Below, piece by piece: positions 11,374-22,791 of a stretch of DNA of 64,000 nucleotides. A program made the position numbers and the translations under genes. Within the stretch, counting starts at the first letter, position 1. Every line of letters starts with the position of its first letter. The notes beneath the pieces are model-generated. The model ran no database searches. It worked only from the letters and a program-made list of their open reading frames with translations, and was not told the DNA's origin. Origin of the DNA: Amaurobius ferox (lineage: Eukaryota > Arthropoda > Arachnida > Araneae > Amaurobiidae); contig OX578137.1 in the NCBI GenBank assembly GCA_951213105.1, positions 60,834,736 to 60,898,735 of the forward strand, written 5' to 3'.

Positions 11374-12124
11374 TTTACTTTCCCTGCAATACATGGTAAT
11401 GTATAGGGAAAGTATTGGAATCATGCCGAAAATCGCAACTAGAGTTTTCGACGGATCGTGACCTCTAGAATACGAAAAAACTATTTTTAGCATGACGTCT
11501 GTGTGTGTGTGTGTCTGTCTGTCTGTGCAGATTTTGTATCCATTCTAACTAAGAAAGTAATTGACTGAATTTCATAAAATTTGGTAGGTAAGTCACTTGT
11601 GGGCAAATCTGGTGCTGATTAGTTTTGGGTATGATTCGGGATAATGGAACCCGTCTTTTTTTGCGAAATGGCCCGCAAAAGCTTGTATCCTCTCTAGATG
11701 AAAATCTAATAGACCGAATTTCACAAAATTTGGTAGATAATTCGCGTGTGGTTTACCCTGGTGCTGATTAGATTTTGGTACGATTCGAAAAAAAATAACC
11801 TGCCTTTTTTTGCAAAATGGTCCGCAAAAATCGGCAAAATCTAAAATAAAAAACTACGTATGCTGAAATATATTCATTAAATGCTTGTTTTATACGTAAT
11901 TTTTAACGAAGAAAGGAATAAGACCAACCCCATTACACTAGGACTAGCCGTTCTCGAGATATTTTTGTTTTTTCGTTTTTTCTCTACGCCACCTTTGAAA
12001 ATGAGTCCAGTTACCAAATGAGAACGAAAATGGAATAAATAGTGAATTAAATTAAATTAAAATAAAGATAGTGTGTATATAAGTCTGCATGGAAAGTCAA
12101 GTGCTGTCCACATCAGATTTTTTT
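11374..12124 (+). mobile_element. Repeat family A, copy 2
   Basis: It begins with a hairpin, ACTTTCCCTGCA...TAGGGAAAGT at about 11377-11413, and ends with GGAAAGTCAAGTGCTGTCC and CACATCAGATTTTTTT. The sequence ACTTTCC at the 5' end is therefore present twice more in inverted form: in the 5' hairpin and near the 3' end. The interior has a TG/TCTG-rich stretch (about 11505-11525) and repeated 'gattttggtacgattcg' phrases. No coding sequence; mobilising enzyme unknown. Confidence 0.7.
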
Positions 12125-12570
12125 ACTTGAAATGCTATTTTAGGAGCGCGGCAGCGTTCTGCTCAGCCAAGTCGTCATGTTCAAATCTGTAGCTGACAAG
12201 TGTATATTATACATGACAAATTCTGACTTCCAGGGATCCATAACTCAGTCTCCAAGAAAGCTAAATACTTGATTCTCTTTCCTCTGCAAAGCCGTCTCAA
12301 AGCTGAGAGACACAAAATACATAAAAAAAAATTGCAATTAATCCTGTAGCACCTGAGAGAAATTAACTTTAAAACGGCGCTTTTTACGATTGTCGTTTCA
12401 ATCTCTGATGACTTTTTGTGCGAATGATGTCGTATTTCGTGTCTTCTTGCGGGAGGTATATACTATCCTTTTAGAACTGAAAGATAAATTCGTTTTAGAA
12501 TTTCAAAAATTGGAAAATCATAAATAAATGGTGCTCGGCGGTAGAGTAGAATTTGCAATGCTTGCTATAT
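12125..12570. other. No gene recognised
   Basis: Moderately AT-rich sequence between family A and family B with no repeat or frame I can name. Confidence 0.4.
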
Positions 12571-12707
12571 TACTTTCCTTATATACATAATGTATAAGGA
12601 AAGTATTGTGACGGGGTCGAAAATTCGAATTCGAGTTTTCGACGGGAGAGCACGTTTCAAGCATCCCTGATCACGAATCGAACATTTTTGAAGTGATGTC
12701 TGTGTGT

Positions 12708-12754
<47 letters not shown>

Positions 12755-13475
12755 TATGTGTGTGTGTGTGTGTGTGTGTCAGTGAGTCTGTGGAGACGAT
12801 AACTGACGAACGAATGGACCGATTCGAACCAAATTTGGTACAAAAATCACAATCCGTAAACACTGGAAGCCTATTGTTTTTATACGTGATCGAATGTTCA
12901 GAACCCCCCTAAATTTTCGAATGAAATTTTGAAAAAATCGTTAAAAATTCAAAACCGCTGATAAAGTTACGCAAATAGACATTTCTTATGTAATTTTTCA
13001 TTAGAAAATGATTGGCATAAATTTTAGAACGCTAACTTGAACCGTTCTTGAGATATTGTACATTTTTCAAAAAAATTATGAAAAAGTCACATAAGAAAAA
13101 AAAAATTCCTATTGAGAAACATGTTAACTTTTCATATGTAATACCATGCGATAAATTGAGTGACATCATTCTCGTGGATCTAGCTCGTTCCATTCATGAA
13201 AAAATATACTTTGAATAATACTTTTGTATTAGAACGCCAATAGTCATTTATCTGCTGTAAGAATAACTTTTTTCTTAGTGCATAACTCTTGGCGAGATTT
13301 TGGCAACGAATTTGGCGGAATGTCGCCAACTTGGCGACTTTTTTGAAATGTTGCCAAATTAATGAAAATCTCGCCAAATGGATAAAAATGATGCTAAATC
13401 AATGAAAATGACGACTAATTGTCGAAAATTTAATATCTTGGAAATAATATTAGTATCTACTATAAGAAAATCCTA
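12571..13475 (+). mobile_element. Repeat family B, copy 1 of a tandem partial dimer
   Basis: The 5' end is a hairpin of ACTTTCCTTATA and TATAAGGAAAGT, followed by GACGGGGTCGAAAATTCG, a (TG)n microsatellite, a 'gacgataactgacgaacgaatgg' type block, 'cgttcttgagatattg', and the GTCGCCAACTTGGCGAC palindrome at 13322-13338. The copy stops at CTACTATAAGAAAATCCTA, where copy 2 starts; the usual 3' end (GGAAAGTCATGTG...CACATCAGA) is missing. It is a non-coding, non-autonomous element. Confidence 0.75.
12701..12779. repeat. (TG)n microsatellite inside family B
   Basis: A nearly pure TG run interrupted by 'tatg' and 'aaagta'. The same position carries TG or CA runs in the other family B copies (13608-13645, 49612-49635, 54453-54476), so the microsatellite is part of the element. 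Confidence 0.95.
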
Positions 13476-14421
13476 TTACTTTCCTTATATACATAATGTA
13501 TAAGGAAAGTATTGTGACGGGGTCGAAAATTCGAAATCGAGTTTTCGACGGGAGAGCACGTTTCAAGCATCCCTGATCACGAATCAAACATTTTTGAAGT
13601 GATGTCTGTGTGTGTGTGTGTGTGAAAGTATGTGTGTGTGTGTGTGAGAGTCTGTGAAGACGATAAATGACAAACGAATGGATCGATTCGATCCAAATTT
13701 GATACAAAAATCACAATCCGTAAACACTGAAAGCTTATTGTTTTTATACACAATCGAATGTTAAGAACACCCCTAAATTTTCAAATGAAATTTGGAAAAA
13801 ATAGTCAAAAAATCAAAACCACTAATAAAGTTACGCATATAGCATTTCTTATGTAATTTTTCATTAGAAAACGATTGACATAAATTTTAGAACGCTCACA
13901 TGAACCGTTCTCGAGATATTGCCCATTTTTCAAAAAAATTATCAGAAAGTCATATAAAATAAAAAAAAATAAAAATTCCTCATGAGAGACATGTTCACTT
14001 TTCAGTAATACCATGCGATATATTGGATGACATCATTTTCGTGGATCTAGCTCGTTCCATTCATGAAAAAAGATACTTTGAGTAATACTTTTGTATTTGA
14101 ACGCCAATATTCATTTATCTGCTGTAAGAATAACTTATTTCCTTCTCCATTATGCTTGGCGAGATTTTGGCGACGAATTTTGGCGGAATGTCGCCAACTT
14201 GGCGACTTTTTGAAATGTTGACAAATTAACGAAAATCTCGCCAAATGGATAAAAATGACGCTAAATCAATGAAATGACGACTAATTGTCGAAAATTCAAT
14301 ATCTTGAAAGAATATTAGTATCTACTATAAGAAAAACCTATTTATTTTACTGTAAAAGTGGTAAATTCATTACGTTATATAAGGAAAGTCATGTGTTGCC
14401 CACATCAGATTTTTTTGTTAC
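13476..14421 (+). mobile_element. Repeat family B, copy 2 with intact 3' end
   Basis: It starts with the same ACTTTCCTTATA hairpin directly after copy 1. The GTCGCCAACTTGGCGAC palindrome is at 14190-14206. The 3' end reads TATATAAGGAAAGTCATGTG, then TTGCCCACATCAGATTTTTT. The ACTTTCCTTATATA start and the TATATAAGGAAAGT subterminal sequence are inverted repeats. About 30 extra bases follow the 3' inverted repeat and are conserved in all copies of families A and B, which makes the two families branches of one superfamily. Confidence 0.78.
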
Positions 14422-15054
14422 ATAATCATGTTGGTATATCATTTTATCTGTGGTACGTGGGGAAAAAATGAAAAGACGTTATAAATGAAACAAATTGATG
14501 ATTAATAATATGAAAAATCTTTTTCTGTCGTTGATCGAGGTTAAATCCTTAGTTCCAGTGGGAAAGATTTGTAATATAAAAGCCATTTTAAAGTCTCCAA
14601 CCAGATTTTTGTAATTTCATCCAGACAAATAATCGATAAATAAATCTCAAAATGGGGTATATAATTTCGCAAGTAATCTCATTTACATTTAGTAGTGATC
14701 GTAATACTTAGTTTTAAAATTATGAAATTGGAGTGTGAATTACCAATTTGATGTTTATTTTTCGATCATAGTTTTTATTTTATCCCGTCATTTGACGGGT
14801 TATATAGCCAGTTTCGTTTTTTTACCATACGCAAAGTAGGCAAATGCTGGGAGCCGTAATTATTCAGGGATCTGCTTGTACTTGCTTACCGTATCAACAT
14901 TTCGTATAGTTTTTTGAAATTGCTCTCATTACTCCTTACCATGACTTTTGAACTTAGCAATTACCGTCACTTTTGGACTGAGAAGAAAAGCATATAGCAA
15001 TTGAAATGTGTTTTAGATATTTTGAGACCCAAATTATCATAATACATATTTTAA
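14422..15054. other. No gene recognised
   Basis: AT-rich. One small hairpin, CCCGTCA-ttt-GACGGG, lies near 14784-14800. Nothing else stands out. Confidence 0.4.
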
Positions 15055-16093
15055 ACAATAGAAAGGTCTGATAATTTGGTGTACGAGTAGATAGTTTGGA
15101 ACGAAAAAAGTGTACAATTGCAGTTTTCCATTATTTTCTACTTTAGGGGATGCCTCACAACAAATTGTTGGATTTTCAAAATTGAGGAAAAACACCTCTT
15201 TTGAAACGTGATAGAGGTTTGATATTTGGTATGTGGGCGAATCATCTGATAGAAAACCCAAGAAGAATGGATTTTTTCAAAAAAGTGTATTTAAGGGGGT
15301 GGGTACTCTGCACAAAAACATTTGAAAGATGAAATGATAGAAAAAGCATGCTTCACGACGAGATAGAGACTTCAAACTTGGTGCGTGGGTAAATCTTTCG
15401 AGCGGAAGAAAATGTGCAATTTCAGATTTCCAATATTTGCTATTGTAGGGGGTGCCGTTTATTAAAATATTCTGTTTGACGAACTAATAAAAAACGCCTC
15501 TTTTACAATGTGATAAAAGCTAGAAATTTAGTATACTGGCATTTGATAAAAAAACTCAAGATGAATATTGTTTTTCAAAAATGTGCATTTAAGGGGGTGC
15601 TTCACAGAAAAACGTTTGAAAGGTGAAGTGATAGAAAAAGCATGTTTCGGGATAGTATAGAGACTTCAAATTTGGTGTACGGGTAAATAGTTTGAAAGGA
15701 AGAAAGTGAGCAATTTCAGATTTCCAATATTTGCTACTTTAGGGGGTGCTGCACACCAATATGTTCGGTTTTCCGAATAAATGCGACACGCTTCCTTTTA
15801 AATATGACTTGATACTTGGTATATGGACCAATCATCTGATAAAAAAAAACACAAGACGGTTTTTCAAAAATATTCATTTATGGGTGTGCTCCACAGAAAA
15901 ACGTTCGAAAGGGAAATGATAAAGTAGTATGCTTCGGGATGAGATAGAGACTTGGTGTAAGGGTAGATAGTTCGAAAGAAAGAAGTGCGCAATTTAAGTT
16001 TTCAAATATTTTCTTCTTTAGGGGGTTCTGCATACCAAAATATTCGATTTGCCGAATAAATGGATTGTTTATTGTGAACGGGTATTCTGCTAG
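15055..16093 (+). mobile_element. Helitron-like element filled with about 290-bp repeats
   Basis: The body is a diverged tandem array with a period of about 290 bp. Each unit contains an 'agggggtgct.cacac' phrase, 'cgtttgaaaggtgaaatgatag', 'gagatagagacttcaaatttggtgtac' and 'caatcatctgataaaaa'. The 3' end is GTGAACGGGTATTCTG followed by CTAG at 16090-16093 and a host T, as in the Helitron at 56254-57880, which has the same interior. I could not find a 5' terminus, so this copy is probably 5'-truncated. Confidence 0.65.
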
Positions 16094-17399
16094 TGATATT
16101 ACTAAAAGCATAAAACAAAATATTTATATCAGTAGTTAATATGTGCCGATAATAATTTATTGATATATTTTTTATAAAAAATGACTTCGTTTAATGAGAG
16201 GAGAGGAAAGGCGGAAGTATTCAAGAATGGTGCGCTAAATAGAGGGCGTAGCTAGTCAAAATATGTAGAGCGATCAGACTCAATGAGTAAACACATGCAC
16301 AACTCAATTAAGAGTAAATAAATAAACTCATCCGAGGATACGTTGGATCGCGTTTTAGGCGTTCTTCCATATGTGGCCAACGAACTTCTAACCGACTCAA
16401 ATATAGCCCTTGGTTCAGAAAAGGTTGAAATTCACTGATATAGGTGCACTTGAAAAACCTACCAAAAGGAGGGGATAGGGGTCCAAAAGCTGCGGTACAT
16501 AGCAAGATTTCTGGTTGCTAGTGCATGATGGCTATATTGGTTATTCTGTACTGGAGAGCCCTAAAAATCCCTAAGCCGATCTACGGGTGTTGGTATCTGC
16601 AATGGTAGCGTTAACCAGGTAATTAGAAGTATGTTGTCATGTTGGTATAGAAGTGACTGCACGCTGCTGCATTAGTAACTTGCAAAATTTCACGACTTCC
16701 GGGTCTGGACTGTCTCATTAGGTGACGCCAGATGGACCGCTGGGTTTCAGGGCCGCTTCATTCCGATTAATATAGAGAACTTTAAAATGAACATAATCAT
16801 CCAATCGCAATCACTGGTCGGGAGCATCCATGCGTTTCTGACGAGTCTATTTCATGGATTGAATATGGGCCTTATCAAACAGTAATGGGACGGTCCTGGT
16901 TATCGAGCATTAAACGTTTTTACGACAGGCACGTTGTTAAACAGTGGACTGGCCAATTAACGCTAGAGGTTTACAGTGACCGGGTAGGTCAATTTTCGGG
17001 CTAGTCTGACTCTCAGGTCGAGTGCGGGCTGCACGTACATGGCTCCATTGTGGCGGTCTGGACCGTCCCCTCCCTACTATCGGGGATCGCGTCTAGACTG
17101 GGAACTTTCGTTGGATGCGTTCATTTTAAGTTTTATAGAAACACGAGTTTTTATTAATGATGTTATTTCTACAGTGCTAAATCGAATGTTTTGTTTATAA
17201 AAATATTTTTAACTTTCTGACCATCGGTGGTGAAGCGTAATGAAATAATTTGGAGAGACATAAAGCTAGGAACCAAAATTAACAAACACAACTTTTTTGT
17301 TTTCTACATTTTACTTTATTTTAAAATAAGTGTTTGTGTGGATCTTTAAAATTTGATTTTTGCTCACTTAAATTTCCCAAAAAACATGTATTATTCTAT
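16094..17399. other. No gene recognised; less AT-rich block
   Basis: About 16200-17130 is clearly less AT-rich than its surroundings and of higher complexity. No continuous open frame, transposon end or RNA fold could be identified. The base composition suggests an old inserted sequence or a former coding region. Confidence 0.35.
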
Positions 17400-17643
17400 G
17401 GTGGACCCCCGAATGAGCTAGATTTTTAAGGTTTAAAATCCAAAGCAAATATATCACGAAAGAGTACGAGTACCAAATTTGGGCTTTCTACTTACTTTGG
17501 TTCTCGAGTTATTCCCCAAAACATGTAACTTCTTATTACGGATGCAGAAGGGCTAGACTAATGTTCAACATTCAAAAAATCAAAATATACAATGAAAGAC
17601 AGGGTATGCTGAATTTGAGTTTTCTAGGTGCTCCGGTTAATAA

Positions 17644-17691
17644 GCCATATCTAAAGGACATACACCTTAGTCTATGTCCTTTAGATATGGC
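17644..17691. repeat. Perfect 18-bp inverted repeat
   Basis: GCCATATCTAAAGGACAT at 17644-17661 is the exact reverse complement of 17674-17691, with a 12-base loop. It could extrude as a cruciform or fold as RNA. Confidence 0.9.
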
Positions 17692-17696
17692 CCAAC

Positions 17697-17725
17697 CCGT
17701 TTTGGCCACTGCGGGGCCAAAACGG
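17697..17725. repeat. Second hairpin, 11-bp stem
   Basis: CCGTTTTGGCC at 17697-17707 pairs exactly with GGCCAAAACGG at 17715-17725 over a 7-base loop. It begins five bases after the 18-bp hairpin, so the two form a pair. Confidence 0.85.
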
Positions 17726-17950
17726 ATTGGACCAGTAAGGTTAAAATATATATACCAAAGAATTATAATATATATGCCACCAAAGACAAAGGCATGTTAA
17801 TTTGGACTTCTTAGCTGTTCCACTTCTCAAGTTATTCGACGAGAACATTCTTATGATGGGTCCAAGACGGGCTGTCCAGCTAAAATTCATAATCCAAAGA
17901 ATCAAAACGTATTACAAAATAGAACGACATGTCATTTTAAAGTTACTGTG

Positions 17951-19776
17951 AATAATGTAACTTGGGTAGTTAGGGCCTCAGAGATTTGAAACAGGGTAAA
18001 AATGTATAATGAAATTGGTAGAAACGTTTATCCGATAACTGTTGCTGCTATGGTAGAATCAGCGCGCGCATCCTCTTTCAACTTTCAATAGAATATTGAC
18101 ATGGCGAGACACTTTGAAATATGTCTGCCCCAGACAATCGGCATCAACTTTCCCTCTTTCTTTCTCTATCTGTCTATATAAACAGAGGGAAAAGGGCACG
18201 GGCTCCGAGAGGAGCAAAATTTTGTCGCTATCGCCATTTATTTATTGAGAAAACATTTTATACATTTATTTCGAATTATATATAATTAAAATTAAAGTTA
18301 CTTGGCCGTAAATTACTAAGGTAGACACAGACCACACTGTATTTCGTAACGCTTCGCTACTGTCTGCGTGTCAAATTTCATAACTCGACGCGACCTGGAA
18401 ATTGTTCTACAGGCGTAATGAACACACAGACAGAATGTATTTTATTTTTATAGACTAAGATATATCATTTTACTAGAATATGTACCCTGCGTTGTACAGG
18501 AGTTAAATCAGTGTATATATAGAATAAAAAAATTAATTAATTTTATTTGTATAAATAACAGTGAAGATTGCATGCAATCTGTGTACATCGGCGCAACGGC
18601 AGTGATAACAATTACACCACCTCTCCTCACAATTACACGACCACACACACGCAAATAACAAAAACGAAACCCACCACTTTCGGAGACTTTACGTTTTACG
18701 TTTAAATCTACCGACAGACACAATTTAAATCTCAATTTCAACAATCTCAGCACAATTACACCAATTTATGTATTGGCCATATCTTCCACAAGCAACGCAA
18801 TTTTTATATTTTCAGTCAATAAGCAGCCGTTACTTAAATAATACAGATACAGATAACAGCGCTTAATTTTCAAATCGTCTGTTTCGAACTACAATCATTC
18901 TACAATCATAAATAAATGAAAATACTTCAAATCGCAGAAAAGCTTCTTTAAACCTAAAAGTTATTGTTCTCTCAGCAATTCCAGTGAAATTTAGCACAAT
19001 ACTCATAATCATAATATAATTCCAAATAAAAAGAAATAAGATGACATCTTTCGAATTCGCAAATTTAGAAAACCTCAAAATATGCAGGGTGTTCCATAGA
19101 AAGTGAACAGTGGAGGATTTTTTGAACAGTTGGTCATAGACCTATAGTTTTAATTGAAAAAATGTTCTAAATAAGATTTGAATTTATAAAAAAGTTATTG
19201 AAATGCTGTACCATATTTTTGTAAACAGTTAAGAAAATGAACTTTTTATACAGCCCCTTATCGAAAATAGTCAAATTACAAAAATGTTGTCAATACTTCA
19301 TTTAGTTAAACTGAAGAAAAATTTGGTTCTTAGAAGTTCAAATTTACGACGAGATAAATTGTCAAACTTTCTAACCTACACCACTTTCTCGTGACTTTTT
19401 AATATTCTTTAATCATCAGAATTTATGAAATCAGGGGCAGTTTACAAATTGAACTGATTCACAGAAATCCTTAAGTGGGGTTTTAAAACAATATTTTCCA
19501 TGGTTTGTTTTTGAAATTATTCAAGGTAGGCAGTCGATACTGGCTAAAAGTTATTTTAACACTTAAATAAGGTAAATAAAACAAATTATTGTGATTTTGT
19601 CGGTATGTCAGATATTTTCCTAACAAAATCTACGGAAAAATAAGCATGGTCTTCAATATTTTAAAGTCATCTTAGATTTAAAAAAATATATCAATACAAG
19701 AAGCTTCGGCGGACGCAAGCACGAGTACGGAGTGAAAACAATGCTGGGTAGACTCTAGAAACGTCGATATACGCAA
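17951..19776. other. No gene recognised; possible element ends
   Basis: A stretch read on the minus strand from about 18453 starts TCTATAAAAATAAAATAC and runs into CTGTCTGTGTG, reminiscent of a Helitron 5' end, but no partner 3' end was found. GGGTGTTCCATA at about 19087 looks like a DNA-transposon terminus and has a weak inverted partner near 22645. Neither is strong enough to call. Confidence 0.35.
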
Positions 19777-21458
19777 ATGACGGACTTCGAGAGAGACCTG
19801 ATCATCGGGCTGAAAACCGCAGAGTGTTCAGCGCGCCGGATAGCCCGTCAAGTGGATCGTTCGGACTATACCGTCCGACGGTGTTGGGAGCACTGTCAGA
19901 CAGCTAAGTGGAGACCTGTTCTGCCAACTACGGCCTTCAGGTTTTGTTCCCCACCGCTGAGAGTCGTCTACGGACGACCCAGCTGAGGTCTAGAAGAGGC
20001 AAGGTGGTCTAAAACAGGACCGTAAACCCAGGGCAGGACTAACGCCAAAGATAGGAAGAATTCTAATGGACCCTTGACCACACACGCCACACCTAGAGAG
20101 CAGCCAAATTGTGAACGGGACCCAGAATACGCCTGCCAGGGATTCCCCGGCCGGGGCATCCTAGGTCAAGCCCCCTACTCCCTTAGGAGAAAATGGGGCA
20201 CTGAAACGGTGCGCGAACGACTCTATTGCAATGCAGTGACCGCCCAAAGAAGCCAAAAAGAACCTTAAAGGTCGACGCAAGAAGATGAATAGTTTAGCAG
20301 AGGATTCCGACTTTCTACCCCTCGGTAGTTATGCAGAGGCAGTATACAACTTAAAGAGGCGCCGTCGTAACCCGGACTTATACCCGTACTGCCGGGTTAG
20401 CTTAACCTAAAGAGAAGGGGGAGAAGAAGAGGGTGAGAAAAGAGAAGGCGACAGTCGAAGCCGGGGAAGAAGCACCAGAGAGTTGGCAACACCAAGGAGG
20501 AGGAAAGGACACAGGAGGAGTGCATTGCAGGAGCAAGTGCACGGCAGGGACAACGAGAGGATTGTTCCAATAAAATAAGCACTAAGTATTGGGAGTCACG
20601 GGACGCCAGCCATACACGGAGGACCGGTTCTGGACGGACCAGGCATACCACGAGTAGAGAGAATCGAATGATCGTACGGCAGGCATGTATAGAGCCCACG
20701 GCGACCCGATCCGCGTTACAGGTACACGTAGCGACTCCTGTCTATCCAAGAACCATATCTAGACGTCTGAAGGAAGCGAATGTGCTATCCCAGCGTCCCT
20801 TACGTATGCTGCATCATGGTATGCTACCGTTAACGCGGGAACATCGGCGGCTTCGGTTGCAGTGATTCTGGGCCAGAGCAACGTGGAACGCCACAGACTA
20901 GCGATGTGTGGTGTTTAGCGATGAGTGCCACTTTATTTTGGGGGACCGATGATCAGCGTGTCCGGGTGTGGAGGTGCCCTGCACAACTCCACAATCGCAA
21001 CTCGTTATCGAACGCCACAGCAGCCCCAAGGTAGGCATCATGGGCTGGGGAGTCATAGCCTACGACAGCCTATCCGCTCTAGTAGTGGTACCTAGAACAT
21101 TGACGGATCAGCGGTACGTGGATGAGATTCTACGGCCCCATGTGCTCCCATTCGTTGCTGGGATTCTAGGTGCGCAATTCCAGCAGGATGATACATGGCT
21201 CGGGTCGCCCAGGCCTTCCTGAGTCATGTGCAGACACTTCCATGGCCTGCCTGCTCCCTAGACCTGTCCCCTATCGAGCATGTGTGAGACCAGTTGAAAG
21301 GCCAGGTACCTCGTTGTCGCAATCTTCGGGATCTGGAACGTAACGTCGAACAGGTGTGGACTCGTCTGTTGCAGGTCAGCATCAGGCGGCTGTTCGACAC
21401 CATGCCGGACCGTATAGCTGCTTGTATCGCAGCACAAGGCGGTGCGATGCGCTATTGA
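19777..21458 (+). pseudogene. Tc1-like transposase, split by a solo LTR and decayed
   Basis: It starts MTDFERDLIIGLKTAECSAR with a helix-turn-helix (ARRIARQVDRSDYTVRRCW). At 19909 the frame is cut by the LTR at 19910-20581. Ignoring the LTR and one target copy, the frame resumes exactly after 20586 and passes through TGSGRTRHTT, a GRPR-like motif. The catalytic blocks follow: FSDECHF (about 20913-20930), QQDDT (about 21181-21195) and DLSPIEHV (about 21261-21285), a DDE triad. Net length without the insertion is about 335 codons, normal for Tc1. In-frame stops near 20863, 20899 and 20949 and at least two frameshifts mark it as dead. Its GC content is much higher than the flanks. Flanking terminal repeats were not identified. 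Confidence 0.88.
19910..20581. mobile_element. Solo LTR inserted in the Tc1 transposase
   Basis: The 672-bp insert begins TGGAGACC and ends AATAAGCA, the TG...CA rule of LTRs. The 5-bp target duplication CTAAG flanks it at 19905-19909 and 20582-20586. An AATAAA signal lies at 20569-20574 near the right end, which suggests plus orientation. Removing the insert and one target copy rejoins the transposase frame without a shift, independent proof of the boundaries. No internal retroviral or gag-pol sequence remains, so recombination between two LTRs probably left this one. The family is not identified. Confidence 0.85.
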
Positions 21459-21649
21459 GGATGACCGGACTGCGTACCACAGCTTCCTTTGTACGTGTTC
21501 TGCTGCGTTGTTTTTGCGATCATGTATATCATTCATCTGTATCCTTCCATCAATAAAATTTCAGATCCATCCTATGCTTCCTTCTTGGTACGCCCATTTC
21601 ATTGTTCGTGAGTGTACATTTGGCACTCTTTTGGATGACAATGTACAAA

Positions 21650-21711
21650 AATATTTCGGGGAACTTAAGTAACTTATATTATGCGCAAATCGTGAACGGG
21701 TATGCTGCTAG
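21650..21711 (+). mobile_element. Helitron 3' terminus
   Basis: The sequence CGTGAACGGGTATGCTG is followed by CTAG at 21708-21711 and a host T. It matches the termini at 793, 16093 and 46352 almost exactly. The hairpin arm is weaker than in those copies, and how far the element extends to the left is unknown. Confidence 0.55.
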
Positions 21712-22679
21712 TATTAAATATGTTCGGTAATTATTAAATGAATGAATGCTCTAAAAGTACGCTCACTAAAAATAAATTCACATACTTTTTCAAGGGTTAA
21801 CACGAGATTTTTCGAGATAGTAGAAATTTAACTTGAATCTCTCAATTTTAATGAGAATTGGAATGCTTACTCTAATTGATAATATCGAAAATCTGATTTA
21901 TTTTCAGCCAAATCCACTTTTTGCCTATGTGCTTTCTCCACATGATCTAATTTTATTATTCAATAGGGAAAACCATGTGTTGAAACTGACGTGTGTGTAA
22001 ATTTATGTGTTTAGAATTTGAAAATTTTGCCTGCTGAAGTAATTACAAAATATCTGAAAAAATAAATAATGTTAAAAGTAAAACAATGTTATTTGCGAAA
22101 AAGTGTTTTTCTAAAAAAGCATATACATTACGTATGTTTTTGCATTAAAATCATAATACGGTTAATTTTAAAGTGCTTTACAGCACAAATCCTCACAAGT
22201 TAGCGGAAGTTGTAAACTTTTCAAATATGTTTGTCGTAAAAAGTTATCTACGTAACAAATGCATGTATTGGAAAAAAGTTTCGTCTTTAAAATCGTTGTA
22301 AGATATAAAGGAAAGTTTGAAACAAGAAATTTTACTTCTAAACATTTGTATTTTTGGAAAGCCCTTAAGCACCCCAATAACCTGTAAGGAAAAACCCATC
22401 AGTGTAGATCTATCGTAAAGTGAATAAAGGTGATTAAAGTATTCTTTGTGGAGAATTAAAATAATTGTGATAACGAACTCAGCAGCAAGTGTGACAGACG
22501 AAAAAATTCAATTAAGAAGTTGTAGACAATCGACAATAACCGAAAACATGTAAAACTTTCAAAACTTCACAAATACACTTTTGTTAACAATCGCCAAAGG
22601 ACTGCAATGTGCTAAGCAGAGTAACAATGGAATTGATATGGAACACCCAAAAAGGTGTCTGCTCACCACATTGCCGTTC
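21712..22679. other. No gene recognised
   Basis: AT-rich single-copy-looking sequence with no frame or repeat that I can name. Confidence 0.4.
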
Positions 22680-22719
22680 TTCCTTAGCGGTTGTTAAGAG
22701 AAGGCACAATTTTTTGGAC

Positions 22720-22787
22720 CGAAGAAGAGGTCTGTGAAACGCCCTCGAAACGTTTGTTGTCAAATAATTTTCATATGCCTGCTTTCT
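22720..22787 (+). repeat. Terminal piece of repeat family R
   Basis: It carries CGCCCTCGAAACGTTTGT and CATATGCCTGCTTTCTT, the same two blocks in the same order as the ends of the inverted-repeat element at 33347-33579. The piggyBac-like MITE starts at the TTAA immediately after it. Confidence 0.55.
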
Positions 22788-22791
22788 TTAA

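Larger units (their letters stand above)
17400..17950. repeat. Degenerate tandem array, about four units of roughly 130-150 bp
   Basis: Units recur with 'ccaaag.a...aaatata', 'tttgggctttct', 'ggttctcaagttattc' and 'gggtccaagacgggct'-like phrases, strongly diverged. The two hairpins at 17644-17725 lie in the middle of the array. Confidence 0.5.

Noticed and set aside
12657..12863. Thr-His repeat protein
   Set aside because: Reading of the (TG)n microsatellite within family B; it recurs wherever the element occurs.
16200..17130. Nuclear copy of mitochondrial DNA or rRNA fragment
   Set aside because: The different base composition prompted the idea, but no rRNA landmark or mitochondrial reading frame could be recognised.
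19086..22647. A 3.5-kb transposon with GGGTGTTCCATA inverted ends enclosing the Tc1 gene
   Set aside because: The inverted match is only about 12 bp with no target duplication and would enclose a Helitron terminus; chance or an old motif is more likely.
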